A stretch of DNA of 64,000 nt from contig NC_051445.1 in NCBI RefSeq assembly GCF_001649575.2, positions 5,385,528 through 5,449,527 on the forward strand, read 5' to 3'. Position 1 is the stretch's first letter. Every line of letters begins with the position of its first letter. The stretch is from Kryptolebias marmoratus. Taxonomy: Eukaryota; Chordata; Actinopteri; Cyprinodontiformes; Rivulidae. The notes under the pieces were generated by a model that saw only the letters and a program-made list of their open reading frames with translations, searched no databases and had not been told where the DNA came from. A program made the position numbers and the translations under genes. This document shows, one piece after another, positions 26,601 to 41,305 of the stretch.

Positions 26601-29600
26601 AAAATATTCATTTCAAATTGGATTTTCTCCTCCGTTCGTCATCTACTGAATTGTATTAGTGCACGAGACTGAGAGTGGTGTGTGTTGAGGGAGGACCCAT
26701 CCGCTGTGCGCCAGAAAAAACTATTGAAAGCGTTAGAGAGGAACCGAACGCACATCAAATCAATTCCAGCAGGCGAGAGGAAGCAGGCCCTTGGTTGAGG
26801 ACTCTGTGACACATACGCCTCTGACAGAGATTACTTCCCTCCCCTCCTAGACGCGCCTCCACCTTTATAATCTTATTTAGCTTGGCAGCACATGCAAATT
26901 ACTATGTATTACTGGAGAAAGGTGTGACGAAAGGTGGATGAGATCTACAGAGGAAGGAGGTCAAGTCAAACTTTTCAGAGGCAACTTTTCAAATTGTGGT
27001 CTTTTCCTGTCAGATTTTGTTTCACCTCTATCAAACCTTGGTGCTTCTTTAAGCATTTATTGTGTTTAACACTGTCATGCATGTGTGAGATTTTAGTATG
27101 AGGACACTGAATCTCTGCTGAGGTTTCGCTCCAGGCTAATTCACTCCAAAGCGTAACCAACCCAATTACATCTGCCTGCAATAAACCTAATACTTTTTCA
27201 CATATTGTTCATATAAACACTAAGATTTTAACAACATGCTACATTGTGTTGAAAGTGCAAACTGAAGGTGATGCTGTCTCAGGTTTTAAATTTAAATGGT
27301 GTCATCTGGAATGAGTGTACAACTGATTTGAAGTTATGGTTAAATGATTAGGCATGAATGTAAAAACCGGTACTATGTAATCAACTCATATGTTCACTAA
27401 GTTTATGTATCTGACTAAGCCATGCAGGGTCACATAGTGGCAGGAGTGTATACCAGAATGCATCAGGAAAAAGCAAATGTATGGCCTTGGTACATTATTA
27501 TTAACCTTGTACATTAAAGCAGTTTGTGTCTAAATAAGTGGCTGCATTAGTCTATTTCTAATGTCTTTAAAAAAATTTTTTTATTGTTTAATCAATTAAT
27601 GGGTAAAACATATTGTTGCCTTAAAATATTAGAACTCAATCAACACTTAGAGTTGCTCAGAACATTGCTGATTTCAAATCTATGCTGAAAACCCTCCTTT
27701 TTTTTATTAGCTTTTAGTTCTAGTTGAGCAGAACGTCTTGATTTTCTATTGTTTTTTATAGGTTTAACTTTTTATTGGTTTTACTGTAAAATATTTTTCA
27801 TATAAAATTATTTTGTTTTATGTGGATTTTTTATAGTATTTTTGTTTACCTGCAATGTTTTTATGTTGTAACTTTATTATTTTTACAATGTGCCAAAGAA
27901 ATAAACTTTAACTGATTGATTGATTAATTGACTTGATGAGACTTGGTGGAAGTATGAAACATATTGCTGCAGCAATCATTCTCCACTGTAGTGCCTGTCG
28001 TACCATTCTAGTTTAAAAACCTCTACTGAGAATCTTTTCAGGAGTATTTAATGTAACATTAGTTCCAAACAAAGTAGCTGACTGACCTCCAGAATGAACA
28101 CAGGAAGCTGGGTGAGTTCCTCCATCACAGAGGCGTGGTACTCCGTCTGGCTGAAGACTGGCGCCTCGTCATTGCGGTTCACCACTTGAACCACCACCAG
28201 CGTCTCGTTCTCCCACTTCCCATCAGAAGCGACCAGCCGGAGCTCGTAGTGCTGCTCCATCTCATAGTCAAGCGGCTGAGCCACAAAGATGGTGCCCACC
28301 TCAGGCTCCACGTCGAAGGTCCCCATGGTGTTTCCTGAGGTGATCTGGTAGCGCAGCTTAGCATTGGCACCTAGATGAAGGAAATTAGGTCCTGGTCAGT
28401 TTAAGAGCATTTTTATTTTGTTTCACAAATTTAATTTTTTTTATATCAATCTACGTTGTCATGGGATTTTGATTTTACTTGATAAAAAGGAATTTATTTC
28501 TCTAGAAACTTGATTCAGTTACTTCAGAACCTCAATATCAACTTTTTAACACTAAAACTTGAGCCGGAGCGCTCAGTGTGAAACTGATCCTTTTGAATAA
28601 CATTGTACCAGAGTTAAAGGCGGTAAAAATAACTTTGACTGGCAGTTGACACACACACATATGGGAAGTGATGACCCGTGTGGACAGCAGCAACAGATTC
28701 TGTATTTCAAGTATCTGAGAAGAAAACAAGCATTTCTCTCACAGAGGGGCTCATTAGATGCTCTTTCCTCCACACCTCCACCGATCTCTTACACAGAGAT
28801 ACACACTGAGCTGTGATTCCATCATTTTAGAGGACAATCTATAGCCTGAAGTTAATTTCCTGGAGATTTAACACTAACCATAACCTCAATCTTACCTTAC
28901 TCTAACCTTAAGACATTTTGTCCCCGTAAAGAAATTGTCTCTCTATAATGTGGCTATTTAAAGATTTAAGTCCCCACAAAATGAGCTGTATAAATCCACA
29001 CTCTTATGGGATCTTAAAACCCTCCTTACCCTTTTTTCCTGGGGTGTTATCTTGGGGTCTTCTACCTGCTGAACATCCTGCATGCATCCTGATTAGATGC
29101 TAGAATCACACTCAACTGACACAAAAGAGCACAAAAGAACAGAAGCTGTACTCTAAGCTCCGTCCAGATGTGCTCTTCATCTCTGTTACCTAGAGGACAC
29201 CACCAACACTCACCAGCCGGCTGCAGATGAGAATAGGAGCATACATCCACAGCTAAATTCACAGCATTGCCTTCAGGCTCAGCTCCCTCCTCTGCACAAT
29301 GCTTGGGTAGTATGTCTGCATTACTGCTGACTCTGACAGTCTCTTAAACACCTTTACCCATCACGCTCACTTGAGATTATAATTCTAACTCATCTTGAAG
29401 TGTTAATACTCCTTGTAAAGGGAAACTTGATGTAATTTAAAAGAATGAATGTATGAAGATGGATGCCTTTGAAGGAGCGTAAACCGTATAGAGATGCTAA
29501 ATAAAAACAACTTCACCCACTTATTTCCTCTAACTCCTCTCATCTGTGTTTTTTGGAACATTTTCTTCTCATACTTGCATTCATTGTCTTTTCCTACATG

Positions 29601-32600
29601 ACTCCCTTGCTGTCTTCCAAACTTGTTTTTCTTCTTTTCCTAAACTTTTTGTTTTGCTGCATATTTCCTTCTTCCCTTTTCTTTATCCCATTTACGCTCT
29701 ATTGGTCATCTTCTTTACCTTGTTTATCTAGCTTTCTGTTGCCTGAACCTTACTTCCTATTATTTTACCTTTCTATTTCTCCCCATCTGTCTGTCTATCG
29801 TTGCACACCTCCTGATATTTCTTTCATTTTATGTTTCTTTTTTATAATTAGAATTTTTATCTCTCATTCTCCCCTACGTCGCTTCTTTGATTTCCTCTAT
29901 GACCTTTCCTTTTCCTTCCTGATGAAGTGAAAAAATGCCAACGTATTTGGAGGAGGTAAACACACACACACATGTATACACACACACACACACAGATGCA
30001 TGTTCATAGCCCAGAGGCAGGTCTGTCTGGGTCCAGCTTGCTCTCTGTTTACCGGCACCAAGGAGACTTTAGGAGACAAACACCATCTGTGGAGACATGG
30101 AGGACTTTCATTACGACACCGGAGAGTGTGTGTGCTCGTGTGTGTGTGAGGAGAAGCTAAGTGCACCGGTCCGTCACAGCCTTTAAGCACGATCTGTAGT
30201 GACACTCAGCGAGCGGTTCAGTGCATGTGTGTAAATGGGAGTTTGTGTAAATGTGTGTAAGGGGAGTAGCTACAGCGCTTTTTTTTTTTTTTTTGCCTCC
30301 GGCAGCCTCCCTAATGATCAGTCTGGCCATATGGCATTGCCCTCTTAGCTCATAGACACTCTCTCACATACACACACGCACATACACACCCACACACACA
30401 CACGAACACTAGGGGACAGGGTTGATTTGATTCACAGCCTAACAGAAGACCCAAAATTGAGATTAAGGTCAGATCTCTGCTTCTCATGAGGTGGACCGGA
30501 GGGAAAAGTCGTCCCTGAGCATTGACTGCAGGTTGACACTCTGAAGGACTAAACTCATCACTGGAGAAAGTTTCATTCTGTTTTAAAACTGCATTAAGAA
30601 ATACTGCACAGGTTGCTCCCTTATCTGGTTACAAGAAATACTGCAATTGCTTTTTTTTTTTTTTTTTTTTTACTAGACTGCAAAAATTTGGTGTAGGTAT
30701 TTAACACAAGTTTATCCTTGATTTAAAACTGACAAAGATATTGTATTTTACATTTAAAAAATTGTACATTTACTCCCCAAAACGCTGCACATTTGAGTTA
30801 TTTATTTCAATCTTTGTAGAATGTAGAAATGCCAAGGATATATGAATCAATATTAACATGTCAAAACTTTTAATGAGCTTTTTCTGAATAATAGAACAAC
30901 AAAATAGAACTTTCAAAAGGTAGCCGTGTTCAAAGAAATAATACCAATCTTTTTGTGACTTGTGTCACATTCATGTCAAATAGGAGACAATGTTATTACC
31001 AGACTCTGACTGTTATCACATTATCAAAGTTTTAAAAATATCTGAAGTATAACGTGTTTGGAAATACAAAGAAGTATCTAAAGGTCGTTTTTTGTTTGAA
31101 ATAAATTCATATATTACAGAATAGCACTAAATGCAAATACCATCTACTATTTTCAATAATAAAACACATTAATTGGCTAGGAGTAAGCTGTTTCTTTTTA
31201 TCCCATGTAATGCAAAGATGTCAGGGCACAATAACACATTTAAATGGCTCAACATACACAACATAGTGTAAATTATAGGTTGCATATGGGAACTACTCAG
31301 AACAAAGGACAAACACATCTGTACACACCTGCTGGTGAACTGATGAGCATTGCCCCATGTGCAACAGGGGGGATTTGAACCTGAAAAGAAGCTCATCTGT
31401 GTGGATTTTGTATGAGTCCACAGCCCTCTGTGGGGGTTCCAGTTTTCTTTAACAATACACAGAAAAGCACATTAGCCCAGCTGGTAAATCCAAACTGGAT
31501 GTGATTGGATGTCACTCCGTGTTGCCTGTATGATGGACTAGTGAGCACACATCTCGTTCAATGTCAGTCGGAATAGAGTCCACCTCTGTGCAGCCCTGAA
31601 CAGGTCATAACAATAATAATGGTTCCTCATGTCCTGTTAAAGGTCATTGAGAGGAAGGGACCAGGGACACAGTGCTAAGATCACATATAAATATTCAGGG
31701 TATCCATAACAGAGCAGTTTTTCCCATCTGTTAAAGATAACAGAACATAGATCTAATTTATCTGTTAATAATTGTTGATTGCAAACCTAGCTCTTTTCTT
31801 CCCTCTGTATGTTAAAATGTGCATTTTATTTCGTTATTTCATTTATTTCGTTTATTTCGTTTAGTTATAATTCATTACTTGACACTTAAAGAAAGCTGTC
31901 CTGATACAGGTTGTTAGTGCGTTGGGAGGGTGTAGAGAAAGGACTTTTGTATTGAGTATACAGCCCCACATCTTTGGTGCCCAGCTTCTGGCTCTAAAAA
32001 TATAACATTATGTCTCCCAAAAACTAACATTTTAGCTGCAATTCTGAACAGCTAGAACAGGTAGAGACCCTTTATCCAACTTTATTCATGTTGATGGCTC
32101 TGACCCAATTGCTCTCTAAACTTCCTGTTAAGATTTCCCTTAGGAGGGATGATAGTGATTCACAATGTCCATTGGAAGCAGTAAACAACAGTAAACAGCT
32201 TTCTGGTGAGTGAGTAGTGCTGGAATAAGGGTGTTTTATATCCCATCAACATGAACATGGTGTGTGACTGTGATACAAGCATACTTTTTAGAAGCTGAAA
32301 TAAACCTAAATTGACAATCTTGCTTCATTTATTAGACTTCTAACTTATTTTGACTGGTGTGTGTTAAAAGATTTAAAACCTAACAATCTTTGTGTGCAAT
32401 ATCCCATCACTCCTTATTGTCACCATTGTCAGTGTTTGCACAGTGGCATCACTTTTGGCCAGCGTGACACAACCAATCACTTACACTCACACATCCCTTA
32501 TTATCACTCAACCTCTCTGCTGTGGTAGGCGTTTGTGCGTGTTTACTGAAACCCCGAGGCGACACTTAACTGAAACACTGAACTCAGCAGAATTGAAAAA

Positions 32601-33101
32601 GCCTCTTGATCTCATTACCAGACGCTCTTAGTTCGGCACTTTTTCCACTAGGAGGACCAAATGGGGCCAAAAAACACGACGGGTGACAAAAGCTGCTGCA
32701 TCTAATCAGCTTTATGACGAGGAGGGAGGCGAAGAGTGGTAATCTAAACCCACCCCTCCTCCTCGTCACCTTCGATAATTGCAACAAACACCAAATCAAG
32801 CAGAAAGGGGTTCAGGAGTTTTATGTGTCATGGTGTGTGTGTTTCCCCTTGTAATTGTGTTTGTTAGATTTAGTTTAAATTGAGGTTGAAGGTCAGTGGT
32901 CCATCAACACCTGTCAACGTCAACAACAAAATGTGGTCATAGGGTGCAACACACACAAACACACACACACACACATGGACAGAGCCAAGGTGAAGGTACA
33001 GCTGGAAGATAAACCCTTCAGTAAAGTTTACAGCTCATCACGTTTCAGTCTGCAGCTTTAACTCTTTCAGGAGTTTGATTCTTTTCCCTCAGTGACCTAA
33101 A

Positions 33102-33163
<62 letters not shown>

Positions 33164-36100
33164 CCATAAGTATAGTACGCCGCATACACATCAGAACCAG
33201 CAGGTCTAGGTGGGAAAGGAAATGCCTCTGGCCAAGAAACAAATTGGCTCACTGGTAAGTCAGCCTTGAATTTGATTAGCTCACAATATGCACCAGATTT
33301 CTCCCTGTAGTTTCAACCCTCCTTCTTTTCCAACACATGTGCATGTTTACAGAAGATGACCTGCAGCTACACGTTAGATGTACTGTAACAAATACAGAGC
33401 AATGGGCACACTCAACACTGCACACCAGTCTCTATCACACAGTTTTTCAACAAATACCACACCGGTTTAATGATAGATTTATCTGAGTGTGATACCAAAA
33501 AAGATACAAACTTTTAACAGAATCTTGTAAGCGTTAGGTGTGGGTGTCCAGCATCTAGAAGAGTAGTTTTCAATTCAAATTTATTGTGGTCACCAACAGA
33601 AAACTTAAATGATATAAGGTAGAAAACTGTAAACTGACTTAAAATAAAAATACTATATAAAATACTATAAATTACTCTCAATTGTAAAAAAGTTGTTCCA
33701 CCTAAAATTAGTAAATGTGGGAAAAGCTGCACCGCCTAAAGTAAATATATATGTATATACACATATATGAATAAAAAAAATATTAATTTCATTCTACTGA
33801 AATATAACAACTGTTATAGATTCAGATCAGACTTCATTTGGGTGCAGACTTTTAATCTAGTTGCTCTCATAAGTTTTCTGTCAAAAAAGTTAACTTTGTG
33901 CTGGCTGTAAAGGTGAATATGAGTGTCAATGTTTTTAAAGTCTCTGCAGAGCAAAAAAAAAAGCAACCACCTCCAAAAAAAATCTTCATTAATTTTATTT
34001 GTTTCCATATGAGTGCAACATTTACAGCTTTAAGCTTTGCCTCAGTTATCTGGTTGCAAAGTGCCTATTTTGAAAAAATATTTAAAAGTTAATTTTCTGC
34101 CTATTGACCAGATGATTAAGTAGCTGCTCATTTCAGCGCCATAAAATGTGACCAAACATCATTAAGACTCTTCATCCTTTAACATACAATGATGTGATAC
34201 TCCATTAGTATTTTCTTTCATATTAGGTTGAGCCTAATGTAACTGTTTTTTTTTCTAAGCTTCAGGAAGATTCTAAACATGAGATTAAGAGATGATACGA
34301 TAGTAAACTCCAGCTGATCCTCACAAATGTTTTCGATTTATCCCCTTGTTTTGTCTTGCTAGAGATTTCCTGTTGCAGTTAACAAACAACCCTCAACTCC
34401 AAGCCACTTAGGAGTGTGGACACAAACAACAATCTTAACTCAAATGTCCCCTTAAACTCCCCTTAACTGGCAGATAGGTGCGGGTGTTACTGGGATTAAC
34501 TAAAACCTCAAATCTAATCCCTGCTGACTCAGTATTCAGAGTGTAAGAAAAAGGGATCTGCTTTAAACGTGTTTTGGATATCTATCATCGTATGTAAAAA
34601 AACAAACTATACTTTGTTCCTGCATTATTTCATCTTAACATGCAACAACTGTCCTGGCCAAATACACGTTTAAAAACTAACATAAAAATCCACCAAGCTA
34701 TTAAAAATGTATTGTGATAAATACCGTTGGTTATTTATTATTCAGGAAATTACAACCTTTGACTACATTTTAAGTAAATTAGCACTTTTTAGAGAAACTG
34801 TGTAAAGACCTAGTGGTTCATGAGGTTATTTTGCTAACACTACAGATAAACCAACACACACAAACAGGAGCAGAAACATTATCACCTTCAGCAGTGGGCT
34901 ATAAAAATGGTGATATGATACAAAGACTGCATAACAAATCTAGTCTTTATGGTTTTCTAACCCATACAAAGCATTTTTTTTTATTTCTAAGCATTAGTGA
35001 GTAGTTTTATTGACTAAATCCTACCTGGAAGTGTCAATTATCAACAAGGCAATGAGCAAAATAATTAGTATTATGTGACAGTGGACTAGTTTATGCAGTG
35101 TAGTTTGGACCTAATCATGATTGTATTCTAGCCTTAAACAAGTAGATTTTACTATTTACCCTAATCACATATTGCTATTGCTTAAATCCAACCATACTGT
35201 ACAAAATAATAAATAAATAAAAATAACAATCTGGGTTTCGTGTTGAATGGTTGAAAGTGCTATTCATAACTGCACCATCTGGCTATTTTAAACAAAAACA
35301 GATGTTGGCCGATGCTGAGATCTAATTAAACTATAAAAAAGATTGGAGAAATGTGACAGTATGGGAAGTCTGCGGATCTCCTGAGGGAATCTGAGTACAT
35401 TTGGTATAAGAATATCAGGCAGAGTGTGAATACGTTACATTGTATGAATATAAAAACGCACTCAGCAAGAGAAATATAAATGTTAAAAAATATAAAAAGA
35501 GAAAAAACAAACAGTAGTACGTCACTTTTCTGTCCTTCTCCCATAGTGTGAATAAAGCAAATCTCAGAGGCTGCTCGCCGATGCCAGCAGTGGTCGCAAA
35601 TAAATAAATAAATAAATAGGAGGGGAATGAGAGGATTTTTCTGTTTTTGTTTTCTGATATTTTTGTCTCTTTTTCCTCCTGCTGCTTATTGGTTCAGAGC
35701 GGAGGAGGAAGAGGATTGAGGGACAAACACAAACAAAGAAAGACAAACATCAAAACTGTCGACCTCAAGGGAGCAGCAGCTCTCGCTAACGAGCTGCGAC
35801 ACTTAGAGAAGAGGAGAGAGGAAGAGAGCCAAGGAGACGCAGAAAACAAGGAAAGGAGGCAAAGAAGTGGCAAAAGAAGAAAAACACAATAAATCTCACT
35901 TTGTAGATAATTTAAAGTACGCCCATTAAAGTGAGAACGTCCATGTCTGTTTTATTTACCAAAATCTAAACCAAAATGTGAAACTGCCTAAGAAAAATAC
36001 AATCATTGCATCTTTCTTTCAGCGACAACAAAACCCCTCCTGCACACAACAACAGTCGCAAAACTCATTTACAGTATTTTCATTCTGATGTGCACTTAAA

Positions 36101-39100
36101 TCTAAATCTCTCAAGCCTAACGAGCCGCGTGTAACGCAACCTTTGACCTTTCACTTCATTAAAGAATGCAGCTGACGTAATCAGTTCAATTTCTGGAATT
36201 TTTTGGTTGCACATTAAGCAAAATAACAATTTATTCTGCAAGCTATGTGTGAATACAGAAGACTATAGTTGAGTTCTAACCTTCAGAAATTTTCATTTAT
36301 TGCTGGCTCACGTTTAATAAAAATAAAATAAAAAATGAAAGCGTTATAGAGAAAAAGGAAAAAAAGTAGGCATGAATATGGAACAAACCAGAGGTAGAAA
36401 TGAAAAACATAATGAAATCAGAAAAAACAAACAAACTGTAAAATAAATTAGACACATGAAACAGACTGAAAAGGACAAAAAACCTTAAGATTAAACTTTG
36501 ACTGTTTTTTAGTGAACTCTGTCACTTTAGTTCAGGGAAACTGACTTCAGTTCACCACCTTCACCAGAAACAAGAAGATAATCAAGGTATATCCTGACTG
36601 ACCTTCATCTTCGTCATTGGCTGTGACGGTGATGAGAACGAAGCCGACCTCCTTGTCTTCCTCCACGCTCACTTCATACACCGGCTGGGCAAAAGCTGGG
36701 GCGTTGTCATTCACATCGGTCACAAAGATCCTGACGTAGGCTGTGTCTGAACCAAGACACAAACTCAATGTATTTACATTTAATGCTGTAAGATTCTGCA
36801 GCTTTTTACTAATTTGAAACTTTCAGCTAGCAGTGCAGCCAATAAACAAACAATAAAACAGACAAGATTTCTATGGCTTAAAGGATGCCCCGATATTCTA
36901 ACAAATATATTTTTTTACACTGAAATTAGAAGGACTGATAATAAAATCTGACATTAATTAAATGAGATGCTTATTTGATCACAGACAAAGTGCTTTTCAC
37001 TTAAATGGAAACAGCCTTTTTTACATAGATGATCTCTTCTTTTTGCTGCAATTTAATATTAATATGCCCATAATAAAGCATTTCTTGCAGATCTTCAAAA
37101 ATTAGGCTCAACAGGACAAATGTAAAAGCAAATATACTCATGGAGACCAGTATAAAAGACAAGACAATTATAAGATTGTAAGTATGACCACTTATATCTA
37201 ATTAGGAGCACTGAAAAGATTCTTGTGTTAAAGATGCAAACATAAAGTACCTGAATGAGACATTATCTAAAGCCAAGGACATTTTTTCTTCTCAGAGTGT
37301 CATACCTGTGTTAGGCTGGCCTTGCTGGCCTGATCTGGCTGACTCTGAGCCATCCTGCGACTGCACCTCGATCAGGTAGGAAGCTTTCTGCTCGCGGTCA
37401 AAAGAGGCCCGGGTGACGATGACGCCGCTGTGTGAGTTGATGCTGAAGTACTGAGAATCTCCGCTCTCATCCTTCAGAATCACATAGTGGATCTGAAAAG
37501 GTCAGAGAGAAGAGCTGAATAAGGGAACAAAGAAGAAGAACTAAAACTCGACCCGCGGTGAGCGCAGCTGCTTCCTACCATTCCATGCAGACCAGAGTCG
37601 AGATCTGTCGCTGACACCTGAGCTACCGACGTGCCGATCTGTGCTCCTTCAGGAACTGTGGCCTCGTAGGTTGATGACAGGAAGAATGGAACATTGTCGT
37701 TGACATCTGATTACAAAAACAAAATGATAAAGTGCACCAATTAAAACATCTTTTGTTTTCCCAAATGCCATGTATCAGGATTTGGGGGTCTTTGGGTTTG
37801 TTTTTGTATTGAGTTTATTGTTTCTTTAATTCTGTTATTTGCTTCCTGTGTTTAGTTTTGGTGTTTTGTTCCCTGTGCCCTTTCTGTTCCTTGTAATCAT
37901 TCACCTTTCCTCTGCTCAGTACCTGTCAGCCGGCCTCAACCATCCACACCTGTCCCTCATTCCCAATCAGTCACCTGTGTCCACTTTCAAATCATCCTCA
38001 GCTTTTAAAACCTGGTCATCTGCTTCACTTCCCTGCTGGTTCATTTTCACGCTGGTCGTTTTTTCCTTGTGTTCTTTGCAACCCTATTTAGTTTTAGTTG
38101 CTGCCTCGTCGGCCTTTTGTTTTCCTTTGTTAATAAATTAGGTTTCCTTTGAGTTCCTCCTTGTCTGCCTGCATTTTGGGTTTGACCAACCTGACACCAT
38201 GACTTTTGTTGATGGCAGGAAACTAGCTATCACATCTATAAAAGCTGATTAAAATGGATTTAAAATTGACAGGGAAAGAAAATTGAACAAGAGAAAGAAA
38301 GAAAAACACAATTCCAAAGAGAGATTTAAAAAAAAGGATTTTGCTTTTTGCAGCATTTATACCTGCAGAAACCATTAAACAGCAGAAAAGAAGTCCAGAA
38401 AAACAGGGGAAAAGAAAAGTCTTTTGTGTAAAGTCCATCAAAAAGTGAAGTTGGACTGTCTTCTCTTGCAAATGAAAATTGAGTTATTAGCAGGGAATTA
38501 TCCTCCAAACACTCTGAAGTGTCCACAAAGAAGCTTGTCAGCTCACTTTCAAGCTCGACTAAGCCAATTAGAGCATCCAGTGTGGGTTTGTTCAAAGCCA
38601 ATCAAAGTCAGGAAGTGTTTTCTCCTCTTTACTTCCCTTCACTCGCCTTTAGATGCTGATTGAAACATGAGTCACTGTTAAAATGAGGTGGCATGGAGCT
38701 CACACCACCAGTTACTGATGTTTTTGTCTATTCTTTTCTTCTGGCACAGACCACCAGGACTTTAAATTAAACCTCGTTCCTCTCTTTGCTCATCATTCTC
38801 CAGTGCTCATTATGGTTGTGTTTCTGATACACGCAGATGGCTTTTTTTTTTTTTACCTCTGCTCACCAAAGTTAAATGGTGACTTTTTACCTTGAAGTGA
38901 ATCTGCTGTTAGTTTGAAATGGTTAAAAGGAAAGACCAGCAAAAATAAGGGGTTCTGGCTTTAAAATATAATACCTACTGAAAAGATGATATGAAATAAA
39001 ATGAAGAGAAACATATTAATGTGAACTGCAAGCGCAGAAATCTAACCCAGGATACAGAAGTTTTCAATTGTTTTAAATGTGCCATTAGATTATGAAAGCC

Positions 39101-41269
39101 TAAGACCATTTATTTCATGGTGCATTTGTTCATTTAATCAACAAGTAAAATTGTAGATGATAACAGAATCATATTTCTGTTTTCTTTTGTCCAGCTTTAC
39201 TGACACTCTGTCATTTTTTTAATGCATTGCAGTAGATTCTTACTCTCACCCAGGATTATTTGTAAACTGTTTTTAATTCCAGCAACCTTGATAGATAGAA
39301 CCAACGCTTTTGTTAAAAGCAGTTTAATATGAAAATAAAATATTAAATAACGTGGTTTTATTTGATTAAAAAGAAGCAAATGCTTAAAAGTACACTGGTT
39401 TTATTTAAATGGTTCTGGTATTTATGGAATTTCTTTAAAGAAAAAAAACACTGAAGGAGAACCAAGGCTTTGAAAATAAGAGCACTTTACTTGACTTCCT
39501 GTCTTTATTCTAAATTTATTCTGTGTGATGGATGTTGCCTTTAAAAGATCCTAAATTAAAATAACTTTGCATACTGTAAGTATGTAAACACACAGATTTT
39601 GTCCAGTCTTACCTGTCACGTTGACATAGACGGTGGTGAAGGAGGCCAGTGGCACGGCAGCAACGTTCTGCACGCGCACTCTCAGCGTGAAGAAGCACGT
39701 CGTCTCATAGTCAAGGTTCTCGGCCACCACGATGGACGCTGAGCCGTCTGCTCGATTTGGTTTTATGTAGAACCGCACCGGCATGTTGGTCTCTGGCACC
39801 TGACCCTCCTCCAGATTGTAGGTCACTCGTGGATCACCCAGTGGAGACGTCGCTTTAACAGTCTGATGGAAAAAGCACAAGGAAGTGGTTCGTTAATAAA
39901 CAGAATGTATTCTTTTATTGTATGATTCACAAGTATTTCTAAAAAAATGCTGTATTTCAGTATTTTTGATTTACCAGGACTGCATTTTTCTCGTCAATGT
40001 TTCATTTTGCTGATAAAAGTGCTGAATGACTGGATGACAAACTGATAACAAGTGACCAAAGCAAATATATTTAAGAGGACCTTTCGAACAGAATGTCGGT
40101 GGAAAAATCTGGGCTGTTTGGCTTCTCTTGTTTCTTTGAATGAATTCCTTCTGCCTGAGTGAAAACGATCAATAAAAACAAGGTGATTATTCTAACCAAT
40201 GTCAATGACGGTCACTTTTTAAAGTTTTTTGTGTTTTCCAGCATGTGCATGCATAAAACATTTTCTTCTGGGGGACTTGGGGAAACAGAGCAGAAGCACA
40301 GCAGAGAGGGAGGGAGAGGATCCTGCAAGTTTTCAAGGTTACCAAGTTTTGATTAATGTGTAAACAGGTCCCAGCAAGTTAGATCAGTCCATTCTGGGTA
40401 TGTGCACTATTTTTCAGATTTTATTATTAATTTTTTAAGCCATTTTTTACACACAGTTTAGTAAACTTGGTGACCGATGTAGGAAAAGAAATGAACACAG
40501 ACTGATTATAAATGCAGACGCAACAAAAAATCTATTTCCACAGCCTCTAATTTTTGTGTATTCCTTTTATGTCTCAAGTTTAATACCAGAGACATTTTCA
40601 TTTTTCAAATACATACCCTCCCATAATTCATCAAAGAATGTAGCCAAAGAAGACTCTCTGGTGGTTTACGATAACATAATGTTATCACACAACAGCTGGG
40701 TGTCAGCACTGGGGTCATTTATCTTTAAAACGGCCCTAACAGCCTCCAGATCTATAAACTAAAACACTCAGCAGAAAAATGACACCCTAAAATACACAAC
40801 TACATGTCAAAGAATGCAGATTTTAACGTTCAGAGCAGCAGTTCAGTCCTTGTATGGAAACAGCACTCAGCGAGAAATCTCAAGTGCTTTACAAAGATAC
40901 CTAAAAAGGTTTTAGTGTCTGCATTATTTGAGCTTCTCTTTGTGAGATTTAGATTTCATTTATTTTTTTAAAAAGATAAGTGTTTCAATGAGTGCGTGTG
41001 AGTGTTAAGGTGTCTTGATCTGGGCAACAACCAAAAGAAGAGCTTTTAAGAATCACATTTTTTCTTAGAAGCAGATAAACTGACCTTGGAGAGACTGTCG
41101 TTCATTATGTGCTTGGTAAGACAAAATTGCACAGTTACATTAAAGAAACCTGTCTTTTTTAGTGTGGGGGATAACTGAAGACTTGTTTAAGGTCACATTG
41201 AGGTTATGCAATTACTGGTAAGGATAAGGTAACAGGAAATTTATATATCATTGTATTTCTCTCTGATGG

Positions 41270-41305
<36 letters not shown>

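Larger units (their letters stand above)
28371..36602. other. Intron 13 (about 8.2 kb)
   Basis: Large intron with CA tracts (29,961-29,994; 30,370-30,403; 33,107-33,160), poly-T runs (30,279-30,294; 30,651-30,671) and repeat fragments near 28,870 and 31,520. C/T-rich 29,540-29,930 and A/G-rich 35,695-35,890 give open frames of low complexity that I do not accept as genes. Confidence 0.5.

Noticed and set aside
29553..29930. 125-codon plus-strand frame rich in Phe/Leu/Ser
   Set aside because: Product of a C/T-rich stretch; reads as hydrophobic low complexity, not a membrane protein family.
35647..35892. 81-codon plus-strand frame rich in Arg/Lys/Glu
   Set aside because: Purine-rich low-complexity DNA; no domain, no start context, inside a cadherin intron.
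28371..36602. Mutually exclusive alternative cadherin exons as in insect CadN
   Set aside because: No second copy of any cadherin exon is seen in the large introns, and the single exon chain already joins in frame.
40860..40930. Another retroelement tail (agtgctttacaaaga)
   Set aside because: Only one short word matches and no simple tail follows.
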